Below are positions 25,643 through 32,766 of a stretch of 32,766 bases of DNA, piece by piece. The stretch is from a bacterium UBA2214 (GTDB lineage Bacteria; Zhuqueibacterota; Zhuqueibacteria; Residuimicrobiales; Residuimicrobiaceae), in assembly GCA_002327255.1 (NCBI GenBank), contig DCUM01000064.1, positions 1 through 32,766 on the forward strand, given 5' to 3'. The notes under the pieces were generated by a model. It saw only the letters and a list, made by a program, of their open reading frames with translations, did no database searches and had not been told where the DNA came from. A program made the position numbers and the translations under genes. Numbering within the stretch: position 1 is the first letter of the stretch; each line of letters begins with the position of its first letter.

Positions 25643-27865
25643 ATGAAACGGATGCCGTTTTTAATCATAATCACGCTGTTGAACGCATGCACGCTCTTTG
25701 CACAGGATTTGAAATTCGAGATTCACAACCGCGGCATGCTCCATGAAACCGTCTACAATTCGGGTGACATCGGCCGGCCCTGGACCACCGGCGATGAGGG
25801 CAACAAGACCAATACGCCGGTGATGGAGTGGCCGTCGCGATCCGCCACGGTGGTGCAAGGCACGCGCTACAGCGGCCAGCACAACCTCATCGGCGCGGGC
25901 ATGTACATGGCCGCCAATCCGGATGGCAAGCCGGGCACGGAAAACCGCATCTTCGCCCTCTGCGGCGCCGTCGGCACCGGCGGCGGTTCCGAGACCATCG
26001 TCGGGCGCTGGAGTTTTCCCCTCAAGCTGACCCGCACGGAAAATTATCCGCTGCTCCGAGACGGATCGCTCAATCCCGATTACAATCCCGACGAGGCCGA
26101 GGAGATCATCGTCGCCTCCTGGGCGACACCGCTCGGCATCACCGTCACCCGCACCTCGCGCGCCTGGAGCTATCCAGATTATGACGATCTGATCATCTAC
26201 GAATATGAACTGGAATACACCGGCGACACCGATGGCAAGCCGGCCACCATCGAACAGACCACCGTCCTCAAGGATTTCATGGTCCTCTTCATTTACGGCT
26301 TTGCGCCCTCCATGTATGGCTACCAGCGTCATTATCAGGAGTGGAAGTATGAGAGCGGCATGTACCGCGGCGACCAGAATAATTTCTGGGACGCCGATTA
26401 CTGGCTCTCTTTCAACCTCAATCTGCGCACCAACATCACCGATGAGACGATTTTTGCCAAACGGGAGCCCAACAAGGAACTCTTCCTCGAACAGGCGCGC
26501 ACCGGGAAGAACGGCGGCGGTTTGCTGAGTCCGCAGGCGCCCGGTTTTTGCATGCTCCATTACGACACCCGTCACCTCGCCTTTGTCGACACCGTCGCAA
26601 GCGAGCGCAACGAATCCGAGGCGGTCGGTATCCTGCGCACAAGCTATGGTGTGCGCTACGAACTGGATAAGCAAAACCACATCAAGCAGCCGTGGTCCAA
26701 CAAAGTCAGCACCGGCAACACCCGCAGCAGCAAAATGACGGTGGATGCCATGAACCTCGACAAACGCTGGAGCGGCGTCTACAGCGAGGGCAGCACCACC
26801 TGGCCCAATCCGCCCAGCGCGCGCTGGATCGGCCGCGCGGCCTATAATTACCGCCAGAGCAATGATGCCGCGCAGAAACACCTCGTCTTCGGTCCCTATA
26901 CGCTCCGGCCCGGCGACAAACTGGAGTATGCCCTCGCCGAGGTGATCGGTTACGGCGCCCGGCCGGGAAAAATCGTCGAAGGCGGACAGACCATGCAGCA
27001 GTGGGCCGCCACCCCCTCCTGGAACCGCCGCGTGGCGTTTGGCAGCGAGGTGGTGACCCAACGGTATCTCGATGACTTTGGCTATCCCGATTACATCAAT
27101 TCCAAAGTGGTGACCGTGACCGATGTGGCGCACAAAGCCTTTCAGGCCTATCTGGGCGCCGATTCGATCACCGTGCCGGTGTGGCCGGAGGATAATCCCA
27201 AAGACGGCGATTACCGCATTCCCGTGCCGATGCCCGCACCCGTCATCACCGTACGGAACACCCACGACGGCAGAGTGAAAATCAGCTGGAATCGCGCCGC
27301 CGAAGAGTTTCGCCATCCGCGCCTCATGGGCACTCTGGTGCAATTCGATCTCTACCGCAGCGACGCCGGCATGGGACCCTGGCATCGCCTCGCCTCCATC
27401 CCCGTCGGCCAGGTCGATGACGAGAATCACTACTCCTACATCGATGATGATCCCATCTTCAAACTCGGCGAACAGCGCTATTACTCCGTGGTCTCCGTCG
27501 ACGACAAGGGCAACCGCAGCGGACGTCCCAACGTCACCCGTCACGAAAAAAACATCGCCTCGGTGGAAAAAATGGGGGAGGTCTTTGTCGCGCCCAATCC
27601 CTTCAACATCGAATCGGGATTCGGCGGCAGGGTCGGTGCCGAAGACAAGATCGGTTTTTATGGACTCCCGGAAAAATGCACCATTCGGATTTTTTCATAT
27701 GCCGGACAGCTGATCCAAACCATCGAGCACAACGCGCCGGTCTACACCACCGCCTGGTTTCAGGTGACCCGAAATGAGCAGGAAATCGCCTCGGGCATCT
27801 ATTTCTACATCATCACCACCCCGGACGGCGGCAAAACAAGCGGGAAATTCATCATTGTCAAATAG
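25643..27865 (+). CDS. Large secreted protein with sorting-domain-like C-terminus, partner of receptor C
   Basis: A 740-residue protein I cannot place in a named family. It starts MKRMPFLIIITLLNACTLFAQ, a signal peptide; LNAC is a poor lipobox, so cleavage after the alanine of FAQ is more likely than lipidation. The first 500 residues are rich in Trp, Tyr and Gly (for example NSGDIGRPWTTGDEG, SWATPLGITVTRTSRAW, a RGDQNNFWDADYWLSFNLNL stretch), suggesting a carbohydrate-facing beta structure. A fibronectin type III-like module follows (about 540-640: PVITVRNTHDGRVKISWN, QRYYSVVSVDDKGNRSG). The end (VAPNPFN then KCTIRIFSYAGQLIQTIEH, ASGIYFYIITT and GKFIIVK) is a type IX sorting domain variant. 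The ATG at 25643 has AGAGG six bases upstream. Position next to a TonB receptor suggests a surface substrate-capture role in place of SusD; this is inference. Confidence 0.75.
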   Translation: MKRMPFLIIITLLNACTLFAQDLKFEIHNRGMLHETVYNSGDIGRPWTTGDEGNKTNTPVMEWPSRSATVVQGTRYSGQHNLIGAGMYMAANPDGKPGTENRIFALCGAVGTGGGSETIVGRWSFPLKLTRTENYPLLRDGSLNPDYNPDEAEEIIVASWATPLGITVTRTSRAWSYPDYDDLIIYEYELEYTGDTDGKPATIEQTTVLKDFMVLFIYGFAPSMYGYQRHYQEWKYESGMYRGDQNNFWDADYWLSFNLNLRTNITDETIFAKREPNKELFLEQARTGKNGGGLLSPQAPGFCMLHYDTRHLAFVDTVASERNESEAVGILRTSYGVRYELDKQNHIKQPWSNKVSTGNTRSSKMTVDAMNLDKRWSGVYSEGSTTWPNPPSARWIGRAAYNYRQSNDAAQKHLVFGPYTLRPGDKLEYALAEVIGYGARPGKIVEGGQTMQQWAATPSWNRRVAFGSEVVTQRYLDDFGYPDYINSKVVTVTDVAHKAFQAYLGADSITVPVWPEDNPKDGDYRIPVPMPAPVITVRNTHDGRVKISWNRAAEEFRHPRLMGTLVQFDLYRSDAGMGPWHRLASIPVGQVDDENHYSYIDDDPIFKLGEQRYYSVVSVDDKGNRSGRPNVTRHEKNIASVEKMGEVFVAPNPFNIESGFGGRVGAEDKIGFYGLPEKCTIRIFSYAGQLIQTIEHNAPVYTTAWFQVTRNEQEIASGIYFYIITTPDGGKTSGKFIIVK

Positions 27866-27906
27866 CGTTGGCGAAAGCGCATCGGTTCAATCCATGAGGC
27901 TTGTTT

Positions 27907-28944
27907 ATGAATATAAAAAGAGACATCCTGGTTCTCCCCGTCCTCTGCCTGCTGCTGTGGCATGGGAACGGACGGGCCTTCGATAAAGTCGGCACCACCT
28001 CGTTCCAGTTTCTCAAAGTTCTGCCCAGCGCCCGCGGCACGGCCCTCGGCGAGGCTTTTTCCGCGGCGACCAACAACTCGGATGCGGTCTATTTCAATCC
28101 CGCCGCCCTCACCCGGATCGATAAAATGGATCTCGCGGTGGATTATATGAATTACTTTCTCGATGTCACCCATTATTCCCTGGCCGCCGCCTGGACCGTC
28201 CCCAACCTCGGCACCTTCGCCGTGCACGGCATCATGACCGATGTGGGCGAAATCAGGGTCACCAGCGTCGATGCGCTCGATTTTGTCGACGGCGTCTACC
28301 TCGGCTACACCGGGGAGACCATCCATCCCGGATCGCAGGTCTTCGGCCTCTCCTTCGCCCGCGACCTCACCGACCATTTTTCTTTCGGCCTGACCGCCAA
28401 GTATGGCCGCGAAGACCTGGGCATCAAGAGCACCGGCTGCATGATGTTCGATGCCGGGCTGACCTATGAGACGGGATTCAGGACCCTCAAGCTCGCCGCG
28501 GTCGTCCGTCACTTCGGACCGGAAGTGAAATTTTATGACAATGTGAACCTGCGGCGGTATGATGCCTCCAGCGATTCTTCCTATTACAAACGCTACACCG
28601 GCAAGAGTTACCCGCTGCCGCAGATCTTTAACATCGGCCTCGCAGCCTGGCTCGTGTCGCCAAACCCGGATGCACTGTTTCATGCCGGGAATCAGACGTT
28701 GCTCATTGCCGCCGATATGGTGCAGCCACGGGACTATGACCAGCAATACAACCTCGGCATCGAATATGGGTTCAATGACCTGCTGTTCCTCCGCGGCGGC
28801 TATAAATTGAATTACGACACAGAGGGAATGTCCCTCGGATTCGGTCTGGCCATCAATAAATTGCGCATCGATTATGCCTACAGCGATTTCGGCGATTATC
28901 TCGACGCCGTGCACCGTTTTTCGTTTGGATTTGTACTCGACTGA
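27907..28944 (+). CDS. PorV/PorQ-family outer-membrane barrel protein
   Basis: A 345-residue protein with a signal peptide (1-25, ending GRAFDK) and the N-terminal pattern of PorV/PorQ (UPF0164) proteins: GTTSFQFLKVLPSARGTALGEAFSAATNNSDAVYFNPAAL, here in shortened form near residues 28-70. Alternating beta-strands follow through to a C-terminal FSFGFVLD. PorV shuttles type IX cargo and PorQ-like proteins belong to the same secretion route, so it may help display the secreted protein encoded 41 bp upstream. The ATG at 27907 has GAGG seven bases upstream; a TTG six bases earlier is less likely. Extra copies placed inside substrate operons, away from the core secretion genes, suggest a dedicated role, which is inference. 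Confidence 0.8.
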   Translation: MNIKRDILVLPVLCLLLWHGNGRAFDKVGTTSFQFLKVLPSARGTALGEAFSAATNNSDAVYFNPAALTRIDKMDLAVDYMNYFLDVTHYSLAAAWTVPNLGTFAVHGIMTDVGEIRVTSVDALDFVDGVYLGYTGETIHPGSQVFGLSFARDLTDHFSFGLTAKYGREDLGIKSTGCMMFDAGLTYETGFRTLKLAAVVRHFGPEVKFYDNVNLRRYDASSDSSYYKRYTGKSYPLPQIFNIGLAAWLVSPNPDALFHAGNQTLLIAADMVQPRDYDQQYNLGIEYGFNDLLFLRGGYKLNYDTEGMSLGFGLAINKLRIDYAYSDFGDYLDAVHRFSFGFVLD

Positions 28945-28981
28945 GCCGGCTGTTGCCGTCTTTTTCTCCTAAAGGAGCAGG

Positions 28982-30451
28982 ATGACTATGTCTATAAAGT
29001 CTTTACTCATCACAGGATGGTTCCTGGTTATCGCCAGTTCCGGCGCTGCGCAGCACCGCGGCGATGATCTGGCCTTTCAGGGCGTGCCCTTCAGCACGGC
29101 GAGCGGCGTCAAATCAACCGCCCTCGGCAATGCTTATACGGCCTATTCCGGCGATCTCAACACCCTGTACCACAATCCGGCCGGCCTGGCTGCTATCGCA
29201 AAGCTCCAGGTTTCCGTCTCCGCCAACCGCAGCGCCCGGCAGTGGCGCGAGAACCAGGTCTATCGTCCCAACCGCATGTTCTGGACCATGGCGTACTACC
29301 TCGAAGGATTGTACATCCCGGATCCGAAAAACAACGGCAGATGGGATTACGAGCTGGCGCAGGACACTTCCTACCACGTGACGCCGCCCGAGACCGGCCT
29401 TGAACCGTTCAGCGAGGAAGCGGCGGATTGGCAGAAAAAAACCGCCGACACGCGCCTGCTCAACATCGGCGTCGCCGTGCCGCTCAAAGTGGCCGGCATG
29501 AAGTGGGTGGCCTCCGCCGCCTGGTCCAGCGCGGCGCTTTTCGACCACGACCGCAACGACACCTACCTGGATCCGCACATCGGCTATGATGCCTACGGCA
29601 TGGTGCCGCGCGTCGTCACCGATACCGTGCGCTTTTCCTGGTCGCGTTTCCTGCGCGATCGCGCCGGCGACCTTCAGGATATCAGCGCCGGACTGGCCCT
29701 GCAGGCGGGCGCACGGCTCGATGTCGGCGTCTCGGTGAATATCCTGAACGGCACCTCGACGGATTTGCAGTCACTCAACCGCGTCGGCTATTTCGACATC
29801 GCCAAGGACAACCGTTTCCGGTTCTCCTACGATACGCTGGACGTCAAAACACATGGCACCTCCGACTATTCCGCCACCCGTTTCAAGGTGGGCGCCCTCC
29901 TCAAACTGGAGCGCCTCCATCTGGGTTTCTCCCTGCGGCCCGCCTTCACCATGACGCGGAAGTGGTCGTATGAGACCACCAATGCCGGGCAACTATCCGG
30001 CGAAGAGACGCTGAAGCATCCAGCGACCTGGTCCTTTGGCGCCAGCCTCATGCCCATCGATGCGTTTCGCTTCATGCTCGATTACGAATGCACCGGCTTT
30101 AGTGACAGCAGGATCGAACCCGCCGGCGCCACCGCGGCTGTGCATCACATTCCCGATATCACCGCGCTGCGCTGTGGCATCGAGTTCAAAGCGCTGCCGT
30201 ATCTCGCCCTGCTGGCCGGCTATGGCTACACCACTGCCGTCTTCGTCCCCGATGGCGCGGCCATCAAAGAGCTCGGCCCCGCCGCCACCACGATCGCGCT
30301 CGGCGCCGGCGTGCAGGTGCCGCATCTGGGCCGGCTCGACCTGGCATATGAGATGCACCGTTTCAAATATTATGATTCCTATTTCAGCAACACCAACTAT
30401 GTCAGCGAAGCGCGCGATAATGTGCTGCTGGGATGGACCTATGGTTTTTAA
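28982..30451 (+). CDS. OmpP1/FadL-like outer-membrane barrel protein
   Basis: A 489-residue protein with a signal peptide (1-23, ASSGAAQ) and a start resembling the PorV/FadL superfamily: GVPFSTASGVKSTALGNAYT, then GDLNTLYHNPAGLA (around 58-71), the small-residue/asparagine motif common to both families. The remainder is barrel strands with a terminal aromatic (LLGWTYGF). It is probably a hydrophobic-compound channel or a type IX accessory barrel; sequence alone does not decide. AAAGGAG lies four bases before the ATG at 28982 and ten before an in-frame ATG at 28988. It starts 37 bp after the PorV-like gene, making two related barrels in a row behind receptor C. Confidence 0.75.
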   Translation: MTMSIKSLLITGWFLVIASSGAAQHRGDDLAFQGVPFSTASGVKSTALGNAYTAYSGDLNTLYHNPAGLAAIAKLQVSVSANRSARQWRENQVYRPNRMFWTMAYYLEGLYIPDPKNNGRWDYELAQDTSYHVTPPETGLEPFSEEAADWQKKTADTRLLNIGVAVPLKVAGMKWVASAAWSSAALFDHDRNDTYLDPHIGYDAYGMVPRVVTDTVRFSWSRFLRDRAGDLQDISAGLALQAGARLDVGVSVNILNGTSTDLQSLNRVGYFDIAKDNRFRFSYDTLDVKTHGTSDYSATRFKVGALLKLERLHLGFSLRPAFTMTRKWSYETTNAGQLSGEETLKHPATWSFGASLMPIDAFRFMLDYECTGFSDSRIEPAGATAAVHHIPDITALRCGIEFKALPYLALLAGYGYTTAVFVPDGAAIKELGPAATTIALGAGVQVPHLGRLDLAYEMHRFKYYDSYFSNTNYVSEARDNVLLGWTYGF

Positions 30452-30496
30452 TTCGAAATAATCACACCACCTTTTCACCAAGTTTGAGGAGTCAAA

Positions 30497-32155
30497 ATGA
30501 AAGTTGCGAACATTCTCCTGGCCGTCCTGCTGCTGGCGCTCTGTCTGGCGCCCGCTGCGCAGGCCAAAAAAATCGAGGTCGACACCCAGTACGATTTCAA
30601 GCTGGCGCTCGACTATGTCTTCACCGCCAAGGTCGACACCATCGTCCTCATCACCAGCGGCGGCATCTATACCACGGCCGATACCATGCACCTGCAGATC
30701 AAACGGCCATTGGTGATCATGGCCAAACCGGGACTGGCCGAGAAACCCGTTTTCCGCCATGGCGATGTCGATTCCTCGGTGATCGAAATTTTCCGCATTC
30801 ATGATGATGTGACCTTCCAGGGGGTCCTCTTTGACGGTTATAACGCCAAACGGCCGATGAAATATGCGGTGCGCGTCGGGCACGGCCCAGCCACACAGAT
30901 CCCGCGTGTCTTTGCGCGCGAAGGCCTGAACCTCACCTTCAAAAATTGCGAATTCAGAGATCTTTTCCCCCCCGACTGGCAAAATATCGCCGGCGGCAAC
31001 GCCATCTATTTTCTCGCCCCCGCATCAGGGGAACCGGTTATCAAGGCCGGAACCGTTAAAATTGAGAACTGTCTGTTTCGCAACATTGGTGACGAGGCCA
31101 TCCGCATCGCAGAGACCGAAAAGTACAAAGTGACACGGGCCGTGGATACATTGATCGTGAGAAACTGCACCTTCAAGAACATCTACGCCGAATGCATCCG
31201 CTTCTATGCCGACCTCGACACCACCAATCAGGATGCCTATCTGCTGCTGGAGAACCTGACCGTGGACAGCAGCGGCACGCGCATGGCGTTCATCAAAAAC
31301 AACAAAAACACCATTTTTCGCAATATCCTGGTCACCAACAGTCATCTCCCCAAGACCTACCGCGCCGAGCGCGCCGATTATGTGGTGCAGGTGCAGTGCG
31401 CCGGTTCCCTGATCAGCCACGTCGACACCCTCAACCTGATTTTCACCGTGCCCTACAGCAGCCGCATCAGCGCCACCAAAGGCGGCAAGATGGATGCAGC
31501 GACCGTTTATGCCTTTGATCCACTCTATCGCGATGCCCACCAAAACGACTATACGCTGTTGCCGGGTTCGCCCGCTTACGGAATCGGTCACAACGGCGTG
31601 GCCCTCGGCGACCTGCGCTGGGCCACCCAGACGCCGACGCGCGTGCCCTTTGTGCTGAGCGTCGCGGGCAAAGGCTTCGTCACCATCGATCCCCCCCTCA
31701 TTGCGCCCAATGTTGAGCCGGGTACCGCGGTCACCCTGACCGCCGTGCCCGATTCGGGATGGAGCTTTGCGGGATGGAGCGGCGATGTGAGCGGCAGCGG
31801 CAATCCGGCACAGCTCACCGTCAGCGCCGCCACTGCCATCACAGCCACCTTTCAGCAGGAGACGGGCATCGCCCAACCCGGCGAAGCGCCCTGCGACTAT
31901 GCGCTGCAGCAGAATTATCCCAATCCCTTCAACGCCTCGACCGTCCTGGCTTTCTCGCTCAAACAGGCCGGAATGACAACGCTGGAAATCTACAACAGAT
32001 TGGGCCAGAAAGTGAAAACCGTCCTGCAGCAGAAAATGGCCGCAGGGCGCCATGTGATCTCCGTTGCGGCGGCAGACCTGCCTTCCGGCGTCTATTTCTA
32101 CCGGATTCAGTCGGGGCCGTTCACCGCGGTGAAGAAATTTGTGTTGATGAAGTGA
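30497..32155 (+). CDS. Secreted beta-helix protein with divergent InlB-type repeat and type IX sorting domain
   Basis: A 552-residue protein: signal peptide (1-22, APAAQAK), beta-helix (about 35-375) with turns such as VTFQGVLFDGY, LTFKNCEFRDLF, VKIENCLFRNIGDEAIRI and LIVRNCTFKNIYAECIRF, closing with VALGDLRWAT. Next comes a divergent InlB B-repeat domain (about 384-452: LSVAGKGFVTIDP, VTLTAVPDSGWSFAGWSGD, ITATF), and a sorting domain (about 466-552, LQQNYPNPFNASTVLAF). It resembles the 4925-6298 protein and chondroitinase-B/DUF4957-like beta-helix families, without a catalytic signature I can name. A GAGGAG-type ribosome site lies six bases upstream. Its leader is nearly repeated before the next gene. 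Confidence 0.85.
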   Translation: MKVANILLAVLLLALCLAPAAQAKKIEVDTQYDFKLALDYVFTAKVDTIVLITSGGIYTTADTMHLQIKRPLVIMAKPGLAEKPVFRHGDVDSSVIEIFRIHDDVTFQGVLFDGYNAKRPMKYAVRVGHGPATQIPRVFAREGLNLTFKNCEFRDLFPPDWQNIAGGNAIYFLAPASGEPVIKAGTVKIENCLFRNIGDEAIRIAETEKYKVTRAVDTLIVRNCTFKNIYAECIRFYADLDTTNQDAYLLLENLTVDSSGTRMAFIKNNKNTIFRNILVTNSHLPKTYRAERADYVVQVQCAGSLISHVDTLNLIFTVPYSSRISATKGGKMDAATVYAFDPLYRDAHQNDYTLLPGSPAYGIGHNGVALGDLRWATQTPTRVPFVLSVAGKGFVTIDPPLIAPNVEPGTAVTLTAVPDSGWSFAGWSGDVSGSGNPAQLTVSAATAITATFQQETGIAQPGEAPCDYALQQNYPNPFNASTVLAFSLKQAGMTTLEIYNRLGQKVKTVLQQKMAAGRHVISVAAADLPSGVYFYRIQSGPFTAVKKFVLMK

Positions 32156-32391
32156 GCGAACCACGCTTCACCGGCACGCCACCATCCGGTGTGGGGCGCA
32201 GCCTGCTCCAGGGCGCTCCGGTGGACGCCACCCGTTGTTGGCGGAGTCCACCGCTTTCGAGTGGGCGCCACCTCTTGCGAACTCGAGAGGGCTCCGGTGG
32301 GCGCCACCCGTTTCAGAGAGCGTTTCGGCATTGATTTTTGAACACAGTCGTGATAAATCAACCACCTTTTCATTTAATTGAGGAGAACCGT
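32156..32391. repeat. Short GC-rich palindromic repeats between two beta-helix genes
   Basis: Three copies of a GTGG(A/G)CGCCACC core start at 32221, 32261 and 32297. Two carry CTCCG before and CGTT after the core. Each core can fold on itself (GGTGG/CCACC in the best copy). A separate CACCGG/CCGGTG stem (32169-32191) follows the upstream stop. This looks like a small REP-type cluster and may also end or protect the upstream mRNA. No protein-coding signal is present. Confidence 0.5.
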
Positions 32392-32766
32392 ATGAAACCG
32401 GGTAAAAGAGTTCCTCTTTGCATGTTGCTCGCCATGTTTCTGCTGGCGGGCAGCGCACCGGCACAGACCATTCATCAGGTGGCTGCAGGTGAAAACACCC
32501 TGCTCAACGCCATCGATGCCGCCGCCGAAGGCGACATCATCGAGTTGACGGACAGCGGCGGCGTCTACACCTACAACGGCAGCGACAAGATGTACATCAC
32601 CAAGACGCTCACCATCCGCGCCGCGGAAGGGCTGGCCGTTAAACCCGTCATTCGCAATGTCACGCCCGGTGCCGGCAGTCCGCGCATCTTTGAAATCCGA
32701 CAGGGCGGCAACCTCTTCCTCAAGGATCTGGACCTCGACGGCCGGGCGGAAGAGGGCGGCGCCGCA
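32392..32766 (+). CDS. Secreted beta-helix protein, N-terminal part (runs off right edge)
   Basis: 125 codons are visible, open to the window end. A signal peptide (1-25, GSAPAQ) is followed by the same opening as the other beta-helix proteins: GENTLLNAIDAAAEGDIIEL, then SGGVYTYNGSDKMYITKTLTI and RAAEGLAVKPVIRN, and a first helix turn FLKDLDLDG. It is closest in plan to the protein encoded just upstream (LITSGGIYTTADTMHLQI, VFRHGD), so the two are probably tandem paralogues. The ribosome site GAGGAG lies seven bases before the ATG. A C-terminal sorting domain is expected beyond the edge but cannot be seen. Confidence 0.85.
   Translation, partial: MKPGKRVPLCMLLAMFLLAGSAPAQTIHQVAAGENTLLNAIDAAAEGDIIELTDSGGVYTYNGSDKMYITKTLTIRAAEGLAVKPVIRNVTPGAGSPRIFEIRQGGNLFLKDLDLDGRAEEGGAA

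Noticed and set aside
25661..27544. 627-codon minus-strand open frame, and a similar 605-codon one at 22762-24579
   Set aside because: Both are antisense to well-supported genes, low in complexity (runs of Val, Ile, Gly, Ala) and lack ribosome sites.
1..32766. Search by eye for tRNA, rRNA, CRISPR and transposase genes
   Set aside because: The intergenic spaces are short and none showed a tRNA cloverleaf, regular spaced repeats or transposase motifs.

Overview
The window looks like a pectin (homogalacturonan) utilisation region from a Gram-negative bacterium of the Fibrobacteres-Chlorobi-Bacteroidetes (FCB) group, moderately GC-rich. Supporting signs are three large TonB-dependent outer-membrane receptors with N-terminal carboxypeptidase-regulatory-like domains, secreted enzymes ending in the 'NYPNPFN' type A (type IX secretion) sorting domain, PorV/FadL-like barrels, and a LytS-type kinase with a beta-propeller sensor. 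No SusD homologue is visible. That, and the style of the sorting domains, fits candidate lineages such as Calditrichota/KSB1 or Ignavibacteria better than classical Bacteroides. This placement is inference; no rRNA or marker gene is present.

Left half, minus strand, read from 16227 down to 1: a receiver-only response regulator (overlapping the next gene by ATGA), TonB-dependent receptor A, a secreted beta-helix/OB-fold protein, a lipoprotein fusing GH28 polygalacturonase to GH105 unsaturated-uronyl hydrolase, a DUF4861-like lipoprotein, a secreted beta-helix protein, a good intrinsic terminator, a PL1 pectate lyase, and TonB-dependent receptor B, which runs off the left edge. Together these would cut pectate at the cell surface (PL1, GH28), bind or import oligomers, and remove the unsaturated terminal uronate (GH105).

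Middle, 16228-22749: a divergent control region, a 14-repeat two-propeller LytS-type sensor kinase on the plus strand, and a convergent LytTR response regulator on the minus strand, separated from the kinase by hairpin-rich DNA. A small DUF2892 membrane protein follows on the minus strand, then a region without a recognisable gene, then a GntR/FCD-type regulator with its own promoter and a near-perfect 20-bp palindrome over the predicted start point.

Right half, plus strand, 22750-32766: TonB-dependent receptor C, a 740-residue secreted protein with a sorting-domain-like end, a PorV/PorQ-type barrel, an OmpP1/FadL-like barrel, a secreted beta-helix protein with a divergent InlB-type repeat, and the start of a second, paralogous beta-helix gene cut by the window edge. 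The first five genes are spaced 19-45 bp apart and look like one operon; the last follows a 236-bp gap with short GC-rich palindromic repeats.

The most unusual points are the receiver-only regulator coupled to a TonB receptor, the split sensor/LytTR/receiver-only control set with candidate LytTR sites in the divergent promoter, and a SusD-less receptor operon carrying its own secreted partner and two barrel proteins. No tRNA, rRNA, CRISPR array or transposase was seen.
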